Assembly (NCBI GenBank): GCA_938004315.1
Contig: CALKWG010000344.1
Coordinates: 1 to 8,571, forward strand
Source: an uncultured Spirochaetaceae bacterium
GTDB lineage: Bacteria > Spirochaetota > Spirochaetia > Treponematales > UBA12059
Reading direction: 5' to 3'
Length of the DNA stretch: 8,571 nucleotides
Positions 1-5,824 of this stretch are shown piece by piece. The translations under genes and the position numbers were made by a program. The notes under the pieces were generated by a model. That model had not been told where the DNA came from, did not search any database, and saw only the letters and a list, made by a program, of their open reading frames with translations. Positions within the stretch are counted from its first letter, which is position 1. Every line of letters starts with the position of its first letter.

Positions 1-34
1 TGCGGTGCGAGCTAGCGAGCAACGCAGGGGGTCT

Positions 35-65
35 TAGGGGGGTATCCCCCCTATGTGCGAAGCAC
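35..65. repeat. Two adjacent short hairpins in the region downstream of tdh
   Basis: Positions 35-53 form an 8-bp stem (TAGGGGGG against CCCCCCTA) closed by a TAT triloop. Directly after it, 55-65 reads GTGC-GAA-GCAC, a 4-bp stem with a triloop. No T-run follows either one on either strand, so they are not convincing intrinsic terminators. They belong to a hairpin-rich non-coding stretch that runs to about 160 and looks like an interspersed intergenic repeat rather than a gene. The repeat-family idea is an inference from appearance only. Confidence 0.55.
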
Positions 66-98
66 CCCGCGCGAGGGATGCGGAGGGGCCCGCAGGGA

Positions 99-120
99 GC
101 CGGGTGCGTACGCACCCGGC
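99..120. repeat. 22-bp perfect palindrome, intergenic
   Basis: Positions 99-120 are a perfect inverted repeat centred on GTAC (half-site GCCGGGTGCGT). As RNA it would fold into a stem of about 9 bp with a tetraloop. It lies between the tdh stop codon and the left window edge and is flanked by other hairpins. It could be a protein-binding site or part of a mobile REP-like unit, and nothing in the window decides between these. Confidence 0.55.
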
Positions 121-137
121 CGAAGCCCGGAGCAGCC

Positions 138-160
138 CGACCCCCGCGCAGCGGGGGTCG
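138..160. repeat. 10-bp-stem hairpin just after the tdh stop codon
   Basis: CGACCCCCGC (138-147) pairs perfectly with GCGGGGGTCG (151-160) around a 3-nt loop. On the minus strand it begins 7 nt after the tdh stop codon, where it could protect the transcript 3' end or slow polymerase. There is no U-tract beyond it, so it is not a canonical rho-independent terminator. Confidence 0.55.
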
Positions 161-166
161 CGCCCC

Positions 167-1195
167 CTACTCCAAGCTCAAGACCACCTTGCCCGATTGG
201 CCGGAGATCATGGCGTCGAAACCTTTCTGGAAATCGTCGAACGCGTAGCGGTGGGTGATGACGGGGCTGATGTCCAGGCCCGACAGGAGCATGGTCTGCA
301 TCTTGTACCAGGTCTCGTACATCTCGCGGCCGTAGATGCCCTTGAGGAAGAGGCCCTTGAAGATGACTTTGTCCCAGTCGATGCCGGCGCCGTTGGGCAG
401 GATCCCCAGGAGCGCGATGCGGCCGCCGTTGTACATGTTATCGAGCATCTGCTCGAAGGCCTGGGGGCTGCCGGACATTTCCATGCCCACGTCGAAGCCG
501 CCGACCATGCCCAGCTCGTTTTTCATGACGTCCTCGAGCTTCTCGCGGGCCACGTTGACGGGGCGGTTGGCGCCGAGCTTCCTGGCCAGCTCTAGGCGGT
601 AGTCGTTGACGTCGGTGATGACGACGTTGCGCGCGCCTACGTGGCGCGCGATGGCGGCTGCCATGCAGCCGATGGGGCCGGCGCCGGTGATGATGACGTC
701 CTCGCCGACCATGTCGAAGGACAGGGCGGTGTGGGTGGCGTTGCCGTAGGGGTCGAAGATGGCGGCGACCTCGTCGGGGATTTTGTCATGGACGTGCCAG
801 GCGTTGCTCGCCGGTACGGCGACGTATTCGGCGAAGCAGCCGTCGCGGTTGACGCCGACGCCGCGGGTGTTGGGGCAGAGGTGGCGCTTGCCGGCGCGGC
901 AGGCGCGGCAGACGCCGCAGACGATGTGGCCCTCGGCCGAGACGCGCTCGCCGATCTTGTAGCCCTGGACGGCGCGGCCCATCTCGACGATCTCGCCGAC
1001 GAACTCGTGGCCGATGGTCATGGGGGTCTTGATGGTGCGCTGGCTCCAGGCGTCCCACTTGTAGATGTGGACGTCGGTGCCGCAGATGGCGGTCTTCTTG
1101 ACCTTGATGAGGAGGTCGGCGTCGCCCACGGCGGGCATTGGCACGTCCTCCATCCAAAGGCCTACTTCGGGGGATTTCTTGACGAGGGCTTTCAT
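167..1195 (-). CDS. tdh: L-threonine 3-dehydrogenase
   Basis: A 342-residue zinc-dependent medium-chain dehydrogenase. It oxidises L-threonine with NAD+ to 2-amino-3-oxobutyrate in the cytoplasm. It aligns end to end with E. coli Tdh (341 aa) as I remember it. Visible features: catalytic zinc residues C38, H63 and E64 with T40/D41/H43 of the CGTDVH motif; structural zinc cysteines C93, C96, C99 and C107; the Rossmann glycines G171-A-G-P-I-G176; and D195 at the end of the second strand, as in NAD-specific members. The Tdh-typical motif [13 protein letters not shown] is present, which argues against sorbitol or general alcohol dehydrogenase. The start is supported by AAGGAG (complement of 1203-1208) 7 nt upstream of ATG. 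The usual partner gene kbl is not in the window. It lies 131 bp downstream of the cyclase-like pair on the same strand and could be cotranscribed or have its own promoter. Confidence 0.96.
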   Translation of the reverse strand: MKALVKKSPEVGLWMEDVPMPAVGDADLLIKVKKTAICGTDVHIYKWDAWSQRTIKTPMTIGHEFVGEIVEMGRAVQGYKIGERVSAEGHIVCGVCRACRAGKRHLCPNTRGVGVNRDGCFAEYVAVPASNAWHVHDKIPDEVAAIFDPYGNATHTALSFDMVGEDVIITGAGPIGCMAAAIARHVGARNVVITDVNDYRLELARKLGANRPVNVAREKLEDVMKNELGMVGGFDVGMEMSGSPQAFEQMLDNMYNGGRIALLGILPNGAGIDWDKVIFKGLFLKGIYGREMYETWYKMQTMLLSGLDISPVITHRYAFDDFQKGFDAMISGQSGKVVLSLE

Positions 1196-1256
1196 GTGGC
1201 GGCTCCTTTTTGGCGTAGGCTAGCGCTCCGTACCGGGGGGCGCGGCTACGGGCTCG

Positions 1257-1285
1257 AGTATACTACCGGCTTGGCCGGCGGGAAA
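1257..1285 (-). promoter_or_regulatory. Possible weak promoter for tdh
   Basis: On the minus strand, TATACT (complement of 1257-1262) is a good -10 element. A poor -35 match, TTTCCC (complement of 1280-1285), lies 17 bp upstream. A small hairpin, CCGGC-TTG-GCCGG, fills the spacer at 1266-1278. The evidence is the -10 hexamer alone. The alternative is read-through from the upstream minus-strand genes, because I see no terminator between them and tdh. Confidence 0.3.
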
Positions 1286-1326
1286 GGGCGGGGGACCTGA
1301 TCGGCCGGCGGCGCGGGCTTTCCGCG

Positions 1327-2307
1327 TCAGGCTCGGGTCGGGGGGCCGCCCGTAGTCTCGAAGCCGTGGAAACGGCGTATGGGACGGTTCTCGAACGTGC
1401 CGGCATCGACGAAGAGGGCCTTGAGCCGGGGATCTAACGCGTCGGCCAGCTCGTCGACGAGGTCGACGGCGCAGGCCGGGGTAAATTTTCGGCCGAGGTG
1501 GTACATGTAATTGAGGGCGTCGGAGACGACGGTACCGGTCTGTCCCGGCTTCTGCCAGGGGAGCTCGCAGCGCCTGAGGCAGAAATAGAGGCAGCCGACT
1601 TCCTGCTCCAGGCGTAGCTGCTCGTAGGAGATGATCCGCATGTTGGCCAGGATGCGCATGGCCGAGGCGACGAGCTCCGAGGCCAGCTCGGGGGGGAAGA
1701 GGGCTAGGAAGGATTGGTCGTCGGATATCCACAACAGGCCGCCGTGCTCTTGGACGACGCCGTTGACGACGCCCATGGCCGCGGCCTTGAAGCGGGCGAA
1801 GCGTTGCTCGCCTAGGCGGGTACGCAGGCCGTCCGCGTCCCAGACGCCGGCGTAGAAGGCGCAGAGCTCGTAGGCCTTGCCTTCCGTTAAGGCTTCCCAT
1901 CCGGGGAAGCCGCCGTGATGGGGTCGGTGGCGGGCGGCCTTCGGGACGTGGTTATCGAGCCGCTCGGCGTAGGCCCGTATGTCGTCCAGCCGGTCGCGAT
2001 TCACGATGCCCTCGCGGGCCTCCGCGCCGATGAAGTCGACGGCGCCGAGCCTGAAGAGGGCGGCCGGGTCGTCGAGGGACCGGCCCCGGTCGATGACGGC
2101 CCAACGGAGGCCGCGGGCGGCCGCGAGCCGCTCGAGCCATTCGGCCCGCTGGCGCTTGGGCACGGATCCCAGATCCAGGTAGACGAGCTCGTCCTGACCC
2201 CAGGCGAGGGCGGTCGGATCGAGCTCCGCCGGATTGAGGCGCACGAGTTCGACGCCGTCGAAGAGGAGCTCGAGCACCTTGGAGCGCGTGATGAGGACGG
2301 CTTTCAT
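1327..2307 (-). CDS. Receiver-like plus degenerate cyclase-homology protein
   Basis: Predicted 326 aa, not assigned to a named family. Residues 1-96 have an alternating strand/helix pattern resembling a response-regulator receiver. D45 sits at the end of a putative third strand (LVYLDLG) and a receiver-like LGAVDFIG occurs at 87-94, but the acidic pair near the N-terminus and the conserved Lys are missing. Residues about 146-275 resemble a class III nucleotide-cyclase domain: GGLLWISDDQSFLALF (189-204) occupies the place of the KxxGDGxMAxF region, and ALNYMYHLGR (264-273) that of VNxAAR. The metal aspartates are not in register, so it is probably inactive alone. The start at 2307 is chosen because its ATG overlaps the preceding stop (ATGA) and AAGGA lies 6 nt upstream. 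A longer reading to 2418 would run 37 codons into the upstream gene. Probably cotranslated with, and a partner of, the upstream protein. Confidence 0.7.
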   Translation of the reverse strand: MKAVLITRSKVLELLFDGVELVRLNPAELDPTALAWGQDELVYLDLGSVPKRQRAEWLERLAAARGLRWAVIDRGRSLDDPAALFRLGAVDFIGAEAREGIVNRDRLDDIRAYAERLDNHVPKAARHRPHHGGFPGWEALTEGKAYELCAFYAGVWDADGLRTRLGEQRFARFKAAAMGVVNGVVQEHGGLLWISDDQSFLALFPPELASELVASAMRILANMRIISYEQLRLEQEVGCLYFCLRRCELPWQKPGQTGTVVSDALNYMYHLGRKFTPACAVDLVDELADALDPRLKALFVDAGTFENRPIRRFHGFETTGGPPTRA

Positions 2308-3272
2308 ACGCGGTCCTTGGCGGCCCGTTTGGCCTGGGGCACGCCCCGGGCCTGGCGCGGACGGATCGAGTATGACAGGATTTCCCGTGGGCAGTACTCC
2401 TGCGGCGGCACGAGGCAATCCTTGACGATGCCGTCGACGTGCGGCGCAATTGAAGCCGAGATCGAGAGGCTGTCCGGGGCCGTGTAGCGCGATTCGATCT
2501 CCACGGTCTCCTTGACCAGCTCCTCGCGCAGGAGCTCCGCCGGGTTCTCGCTGTAGCGCATGAAGCCGGCGTGGGCCGCCGCGCGCAGCTGTATCGGCTT
2601 GTCTAAAGGGTTGGCCCCGAGGTTATACAGGAGCAGCTCGTTCATGAACTCCATGCCGCAGAGCGTGGCGCTCATATTCGGGTGCCCGTAGTGGAACGCG
2701 GCCATGCCGCCGTCCCCCTCCCAAAGCCAGACCCTTCCGCGGCGCTTCTCCGCGATGCGCTGAAAGAGCTCGCGGAGGTATTCATAGGCGGCGGCGACCT
2801 CTTGGGGGTCGTTCGCCCTGACGATGCGGGTGTTATTGGCTATGTCGATGCGGAGGAGGGTGATGGGGTATTCGAAGCCCGCTTTGAGCCGGCCCCAGCT
2901 CGGCGTGCGTTGCTTGCGGGGATCTTCGTAAAACGATTCTGATTCGGGGTCGAGGAGGTAGCCCTCCTGCTCCATGCCGTTCAGGATCTCGTCGATGCCG
3001 GCGACGGCGTACTGCTTGCCCATGTAGCCGTGCCGGTCGGTCCGCACGAGCCATTCGACGAGCTCGATGAAGAGGTCGGCCTCGATGAGGTCGAGGACGA
3101 TCCTGTTGACGGCGTCCTGGACGGGTACCGGCACCGAAGGCGGAAAGCCCATGCGTCGGTTGACGTCGTAACCCTCGACGAAACTACGCGCGAGCCTGAG
3201 CGACAGCTCCATGCCCAGCGACAGGTAGAGGGTGCGCGTCACGTTCAGGACCACGGGACTTTTAAGCCTCAT
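2304..3272 (-). CDS. Class III adenylate/guanylate cyclase-like protein
   Basis: A 322-residue protein with no signal peptide and no clear membrane segment. Residues 1-130 are mostly helical and not recognised (hydrophobic helices near 14-33 and 53-76). Residues about 135-275 match a class III cyclase homology domain. LLRIDIANNT (139-148) gives the first metal Asp, D143. WLWEGDGGMAAF (182-193) gives the second, D187. RAAAHAG (230-236) corresponds to the RxGxHxG strand, and TVEIESRY (256-263) to VNxAAR, keeping R262 but with Glu where the transition-state Asn belongs. The substrate-selecting Lys is replaced by Leu in my alignment. AAGGA precedes the ATG by 7 nt. The 3' end overlaps the next gene by ATGA. 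The family assignment is fairly firm, while activity and nucleotide specificity are unknown. It may work as a heterodimer with the downstream product. Confidence 0.75.
   Translation of the reverse strand: MRLKSPVVLNVTRTLYLSLGMELSLRLARSFVEGYDVNRRMGFPPSVPVPVQDAVNRIVLDLIEADLFIELVEWLVRTDRHGYMGKQYAVAGIDEILNGMEQEGYLLDPESESFYEDPRKQRTPSWGRLKAGFEYPITLLRIDIANNTRIVRANDPQEVAAAYEYLRELFQRIAEKRRGRVWLWEGDGGMAAFHYGHPNMSATLCGMEFMNELLLYNLGANPLDKPIQLRAAAHAGFMRYSENPAELLREELVKETVEIESRYTAPDSLSISASIAPHVDGIVKDCLVPPQEYCPREILSYSIRPRQARGVPQAKRAAKDRV
2314..2318 (-). promoter_or_regulatory. Internal ribosome binding site of the second cyclase-like gene
   Basis: AAGGA on the minus strand lies inside the 3' end of the upstream gene, 6 nt before the ATG at 2307. 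Together with the ATGA stop/start overlap it fixes the start of the downstream gene and implies translational coupling. Confidence 0.7.
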
Positions 3273-3364
3273 GGCGATCCTTCTAACTTTATGTACTGCC
3301 CGCGCTCATGCCTATCCCCGGTTCCTTGGGTCGACGGGCGGCGAAGCGAGCTTCATTAAGGAGA

Positions 3365-3393
3365 ATAATAGAGCGTCTCGACGCATTTTACCA
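3365..3393 (-). promoter_or_regulatory. Possible promoter for the cyclase-like pair
   Basis: On the minus strand, TATTAT (complement of 3365-3370) could be a -10 element, with TGGTAA (complement of 3388-3393) 17 bp upstream as a poor -35. The spacer contains the small inverted repeat GCGTC-TC-GACGC (3373-3384). It would give a leader of roughly 85 nt. The -35 match is only 3 of 6, so this is tentative. Confidence 0.3.
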
Positions 3394-3467
3394 GGTTCAA
3401 GCGCGCAAGCGGCGCGCGATAGGCGTGGCGGAGGCCGGCGGCCTGGTTAATCGGCCCGGATATTGAT

Positions 3468-3503
3468 CTATTTTACTGAATAAAGGTTCATTAGATAAAA
3501 TAG
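3468..3503. promoter_or_regulatory. AT-rich imperfect inverted repeat upstream of the buk promoter
   Basis: CTATTTTA (3468-3475) is repeated in inverted orientation as TAAAATAG (3496-3503). A second inner pair, TGAA (3477-3480) and TTCA (3487-3490), lies between the arms, offset by 2 nt from the outer centre. It sits about 35 bp upstream of the -35 element, a typical place for an activator site. The regulator is unknown. The TGAA/TTCA core is only loosely reminiscent of redox-repressor (Rex) sites and should not be named as one. Confidence 0.4.
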
Positions 3504-3531
3504 CGTTTCAAATATTAGCATTTTTAGGGTT

Positions 3532-3541
3532 CAAGTACTTG
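3532..3541. promoter_or_regulatory. Perfect palindrome overlapping the -35 element (candidate operator)
   Basis: CAAGTACTTG is a perfect 10-bp palindrome whose last three bases are the first three of the -35 hexamer of the buk operon promoter. A protein bound here would block polymerase, so a repressor operator is plausible. Position and symmetry are seen directly, and the function is inferred. Confidence 0.4.
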
Positions 3542-3566
3542 CGTAAGCGTATGATTATGCTATACT
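3539..3566 (+). promoter_or_regulatory. Sigma-70-type promoter of the buk-ptb-vor operon
   Basis: TTGCGT (3539-3544, 4 of 6 to TTGACA) and TATACT (3561-3566, 5 of 6 to TATAAT) are separated by 16 bp. Transcription would begin near 3573, giving a leader of about 34 nt that ends with AAGGAG at 3596-3601, 5 nt before the buk ATG. It is the only good promoter visible ahead of the six-gene operon. Confidence 0.7.
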
Positions 3567-3606
3567 GCGGCATCGGATCACTCATTCCCTATCACAAGGA
3601 GCCGTC

Positions 3607-4677
3607 ATGCCTCATACCGTGCTCGTAATCAACCCGGGTTCGACCTCGACCAAGATAGGCGTCTTCGAAGGCCAGACCGAGCTCTTTACCGAGAACGTTT
3701 CGCACTCGGCCGAGGAGATCGCTGCCTTCCCGACGATAGCAAGCCAGTATGAATTCCGTGAAAAGCATATCCGCGCGGCGCTTGATAAGCGCGGTTTCGA
3801 TATTAAGAAGCTCTCATGCGTCGTGGGCCGCGGCGGCCTGTTAAAGCCCATCCCCGGCGGCGTGTACGCGGTGAACGAGGCCATGAAGGCCGAGCTTAAG
3901 GCCGCGCCTTACGGCGAGCACGCCTCGAACCTCGGCGCGCTCATAGCCGACGCCCTGGCGAAGGAAATCGGCGTCCCGGCCTTCATAGCCGACCCGGTGG
4001 TGGTGGACGAGCTTGAAGACGTGGCCAGGATCTACGGCCACAAGGCCTTTAGGAAGCGCAGCATCTTCCATGCCCTTAACCAAAAGGCGGTTGCCCGACG
4101 CTGGGCGCGCGATAACGGCAAGCGCTACGAGGAGGTAAATCTCATCGTGGCCCATATGGGCGGCGGCGTGTCGGTGGGCCTGCATAAGAACGGGCGCGTG
4201 GTCGACGTGAACAACGCCTTGAACGGCGAGGGGCCTTTCAGCCCCGAGCGCGCCGGCACCCTGCCGGCGGGCGAGCTGGCCAAGCTCTGCTTCTCCGGGA
4301 AGTACGCCGAGAAGGACGTCCTTAAGATGATCACCGGCCAGGGCGGCCTCGTTAGCCTGGCCGACACCAACGATATGCGCGTCCTGGAGGCCCGCTTCCT
4401 CAAGGGCGAGCCCGAAGGCGTCCTCTATTACGAGGCCTTCGTCTATAACGTAGCCAAGGCCATAGGCGCCCTCGCGGCCGCGGCCGGCGGTAAGGTCGAC
4501 GGGCTCATCATCACCGGCGGCATCGCCTACGGTAAGCCCGTGCAGGAGAAGCTAGCGGCCTACTGCGGCTGGATAGCCCCCCTGACCGCCTACCCCGGCG
4601 AGGGCGAGCTCGAGGCCCTGGCCCAGGCGGGCCTTGGCGTCGTGGGCGGCGAGCTCAAGGCGCAGGAGTATAAATAA
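3607..4677 (+). CDS. buk: Butyrate kinase (branched-chain acid kinase)
   Basis: A 356-aa member of the acetate/butyrate kinase (ASKHA) superfamily. It transfers phosphate between butyryl- or branched acyl-phosphate and ADP, making ATP and the free acid in the cytoplasm, and is reversible. Motifs: NPGSTSTK (9-16, phosphate loop), RGGLLKPIPGG (75-85), HASNLG (105-110), FHALNQKA (154-161), AHMGGGVSVG (182-191, nucleotide phosphate binding), GEGPFSPERAGTLP (207-220, diagnostic of butyrate kinase) and ITGGIAYG (302-309). The length fits butyrate kinases (about 355) and not acetate kinases (about 400). ATG at 3607 follows AAGGAG by 5 nt. It is the first gene of the operon, one base ahead of ptb. 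In the vor context the likely substrates are isobutyrate, isovalerate and 2-methylbutyrate, which is an inference, since Buk enzymes are usually broad. Confidence 0.95.
   Translation: MPHTVLVINPGSTSTKIGVFEGQTELFTENVSHSAEEIAAFPTIASQYEFREKHIRAALDKRGFDIKKLSCVVGRGGLLKPIPGGVYAVNEAMKAELKAAPYGEHASNLGALIADALAKEIGVPAFIADPVVVDELEDVARIYGHKAFRKRSIFHALNQKAVARRWARDNGKRYEEVNLIVAHMGGGVSVGLHKNGRVVDVNNALNGEGPFSPERAGTLPAGELAKLCFSGKYAEKDVLKMITGQGGLVSLADTNDMRVLEARFLKGEPEGVLYYEAFVYNVAKAIGALAAAAGGKVDGLIITGGIAYGKPVQEKLAAYCGWIAPLTAYPGEGELEALAQAGLGVVGGELKAQEYK
4664..4668 (+). promoter_or_regulatory. Ribosome binding site of ptb inside the buk 3' end
   Basis: AGGAG lies within the last codons of buk, 10 nt before the ATG at 4679. 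It supports that start over the upstream in-frame ATG at 4634, which would sit 15 codons inside buk without a ribosome binding site. Confidence 0.6.
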
Positions 4678-4678
4678 G

Positions 4679-5581
4679 ATGAAGAGCGTACGCGAGATCA
4701 TCGAGGCGGCGAAGGCCGCCGGCAAGAAGCGCGTCGCCGTGGCGGCGGCGCACGAGGAATCGGCCCTGGAGGCAGTCTTCGACGCGGCCAAGCACGGCCT
4801 TATCGATCCCATCCTGATAGGCGACCTGGACAAGATCCGCCAGATCGCCGCCGACCTAGGCGCCGAGCTCGCGGGCTATCGCCTGATCGACGAGAAGGAC
4901 TTCGCCAAGGCGGCGGCCCAAGCCGTGGCCCTGGTGCGGGCCGGCGAGGCCGACATGCTCATGAAGGGCGTGCTCGACACCTCCATCCTCCTTAAGGCCG
5001 CGCTCAATAAGGAGGCGGGCTTGAACGCCGGCCGCCTGACGAGCCACGTGGCGGTGATGGAGGTCCCGACCTACCACAAGCTCCTGATCGTGACCGACGC
5101 GGCCATCAACATCGCGCCGGACCTGCCGGGCAAGCTCGACATCATCGCCAACGCCGTGCAGGTGGCTAAGGCGATCGGCGTGGCCCAGCCCAAGGTTGCG
5201 CTCCTGGCGGCGGTGGAGAAGGTGAACTGGGACAAGATGCCCTGCACCGCCGACGCGGCCGTGATCACCCAGATGAACCGCCGCGGCCAGGTCAAGGGCT
5301 GCCTGATCGACGGTCCCCTGGCGTTGGACAACGCGATCAGCGCCGAGAGCGCCAAGATCAAGAAGATCGTCTCCGAGGTGGCCGGCGACGCCGACGTCCT
5401 GGTGGCGCCGGACATCGAGGCGGGCAACATACTCTACAAGTGCCTTCTGGACCTGGGGCAAGCCAAGGGCGCCGGCATCGTCGTCGGCGCGTCCAAGCCC
5501 ATAGTCCTGACGAGCCGCGCCGACAGCGCGGAGACCAAATTGGCCAGCATCGCCCTCGCGGCGCTGGCGTCATCTCTTTGA
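4679..5581 (+). CDS. ptb: Phosphate butyryltransferase
   Basis: A 300-aa protein of the phosphate acetyl/butyryltransferase family, the usual length for Ptb. It exchanges CoA of butyryl-CoA or branched acyl-CoA with phosphate, feeding acyl-phosphate to the kinase encoded just upstream. Family signatures seen: an N-terminal alpha/beta region with LIDPILIGD (41-49), DMLMKGVLDTSILLKAAL (92-109), SHVAVMEVP (122-130), TDAAINIAPDL (139-149), DGPLALDNA (211-219), APDIEAGN (243-250) and SRADSAETKLASIALA (279-294). The ATG follows the buk stop by a single base, so the two are translationally linked. Phosphotransacetylase is less likely because of the paired buk. The oxoacid oxidoreductase that would supply its substrate starts 14 nt downstream. 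Confidence 0.94.
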   Translation: MKSVREIIEAAKAAGKKRVAVAAAHEESALEAVFDAAKHGLIDPILIGDLDKIRQIAADLGAELAGYRLIDEKDFAKAAAQAVALVRAGEADMLMKGVLDTSILLKAALNKEAGLNAGRLTSHVAVMEVPTYHKLLIVTDAAINIAPDLPGKLDIIANAVQVAKAIGVAQPKVALLAAVEKVNWDKMPCTADAAVITQMNRRGQVKGCLIDGPLALDNAISAESAKIKKIVSEVAGDADVLVAPDIEAGNILYKCLLDLGQAKGAGIVVGASKPIVLTSRADSAETKLASIALAALASSL

Positions 5582-5582
5582 T

Positions 5583-5588
5583 AAGGAG
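5583..5588 (+). promoter_or_regulatory. Ribosome binding site fixing the ferredoxin subunit start
   Basis: AAGGAG immediately after the ptb stop is 7 nt from the ATG at 5596. It rules out the longer in-frame reading from 5440, which would run 47 codons through ptb. Confidence 0.75.
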
Positions 5589-5595
5589 CGATTCT

Positions 5596-5811
5596 ATGGC
5601 GAACAAAGGCAAGCCCGAGATCGATCGGGAACGCTGCAAGGGATGCCTGCTCTGCGTGCGCTCGTGCCCGACCAAGGTACTCGGCGTGGACGAGGCGCCG
5701 AATTCATGGGGCTATTACCCGGCCAAGGCCGTGGCGCTCGAGAAGTGCATAGCCTGCGGCAACTGCTATACGGTCTGCCCCGACGTGGCCGTCACCGTCT
5801 ACAAGCTCTAA
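5596..5811 (+). CDS. vorD: 2-oxoacid:ferredoxin oxidoreductase delta subunit (2x[4Fe-4S])
   Basis: A 71-residue bacterial-type ferredoxin-like protein. Two complete CxxCxxCxxxCP motifs are present, C14/C17/C20/C24 and C51/C54/C57/C61, each followed by Pro, which is enough for two [4Fe-4S] clusters. Its position directly before vorB identifies it as the delta subunit, which passes electrons from the thiamine centre to soluble ferredoxin. The order delta-alpha-beta-gamma is common for Vor/Kor-type complexes. The stop codon overlaps the AAGGAGG of the next gene. A free ferredoxin of similar size is the alternative, but operon position argues against it. Subunit letters differ between nomenclatures (vorD/korD). 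Confidence 0.88.
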   Translation: MANKGKPEIDRERCKGCLLCVRSCPTKVLGVDEAPNSWGYYPAKAVALEKCIACGNCYTVCPDVAVTVYKL

Positions 5812-5824
5812 GGAGGCTGCGAAC

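Larger units (their letters stand above)
3273..3606. other. Divergent intergenic control region
   Basis: These 334 bp separate the minus-strand cyclase-like pair from the plus-strand buk operon. The left part (to about 3450) is GC-rich with a weak candidate promoter for the minus strand. The right part, about 3445-3565, is markedly AT-rich against the local background and holds an imperfect inverted repeat (3468-3503), a perfect 10-bp palindrome (3532-3541) and the operon promoter. I see no convincing small gene. A 72-codon open frame at 3232-3450 has no ribosome binding site and overlaps the start of the minus-strand gene. Confidence 0.8.

Noticed and set aside
138..160. Intrinsic terminator for tdh
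   Set aside because: A stable stem but no T-run after it on the minus strand, so I list it as a hairpin only.
1..166. CRISPR array or tRNA at the left edge
   Set aside because: The repeats are different hairpins with no regular unit or spacer length, and no cloverleaf or T-loop sequence is visible.
641..1300. Long plus-strand open frame (219 codons) opposite tdh
   Set aside because: It is antisense to a clearly identified tdh, has Ala/Asp/Gly-rich low-complexity composition typical of the complement of GC-rich coding sequence, and has no ribosome binding site.
1220..1900. Minus-strand 226-codon open frame overlapping the second cyclase-like gene
   Set aside because: Arg/Pro-rich off-frame translation with no family resemblance. 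The overlapping frame has the ATGA coupling and domain-like motifs.
2308..2418. 37-codon N-terminal extension of the second cyclase-like protein
   Set aside because: The extension is Pro/Gly/Arg-rich, overlaps the upstream gene in another frame, and the internal ATG at 2307 has a well-placed AAGGA and an ATGA overlap.
1915..2487. Plus-strand 190-codon open frame opposite the cyclase-like genes
   Set aside because: It is a mirror frame of the real minus-strand genes, crosses their junction and lacks any ribosome binding site or motif.
3232..3450. Small plus-strand gene in the divergent region (72 codons)
   Set aside because: Its first 41 bases lie opposite the start of the minus-strand cyclase-like gene. 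It has no ribosome binding site, and its C-terminal half is Arg/Gly-rich noise.
3607..4677. Acetate kinase instead of butyrate kinase
   Set aside because: Too short (356 versus about 400 aa), carries the Buk-type GEGPFSPERAGTLP segment, and is paired with ptb.
4856..5461. Minus-strand 201-codon open frame opposite ptb
   Set aside because: His/Leu/Gly/Val-rich shadow of the ptb codon pattern, with no start signals.
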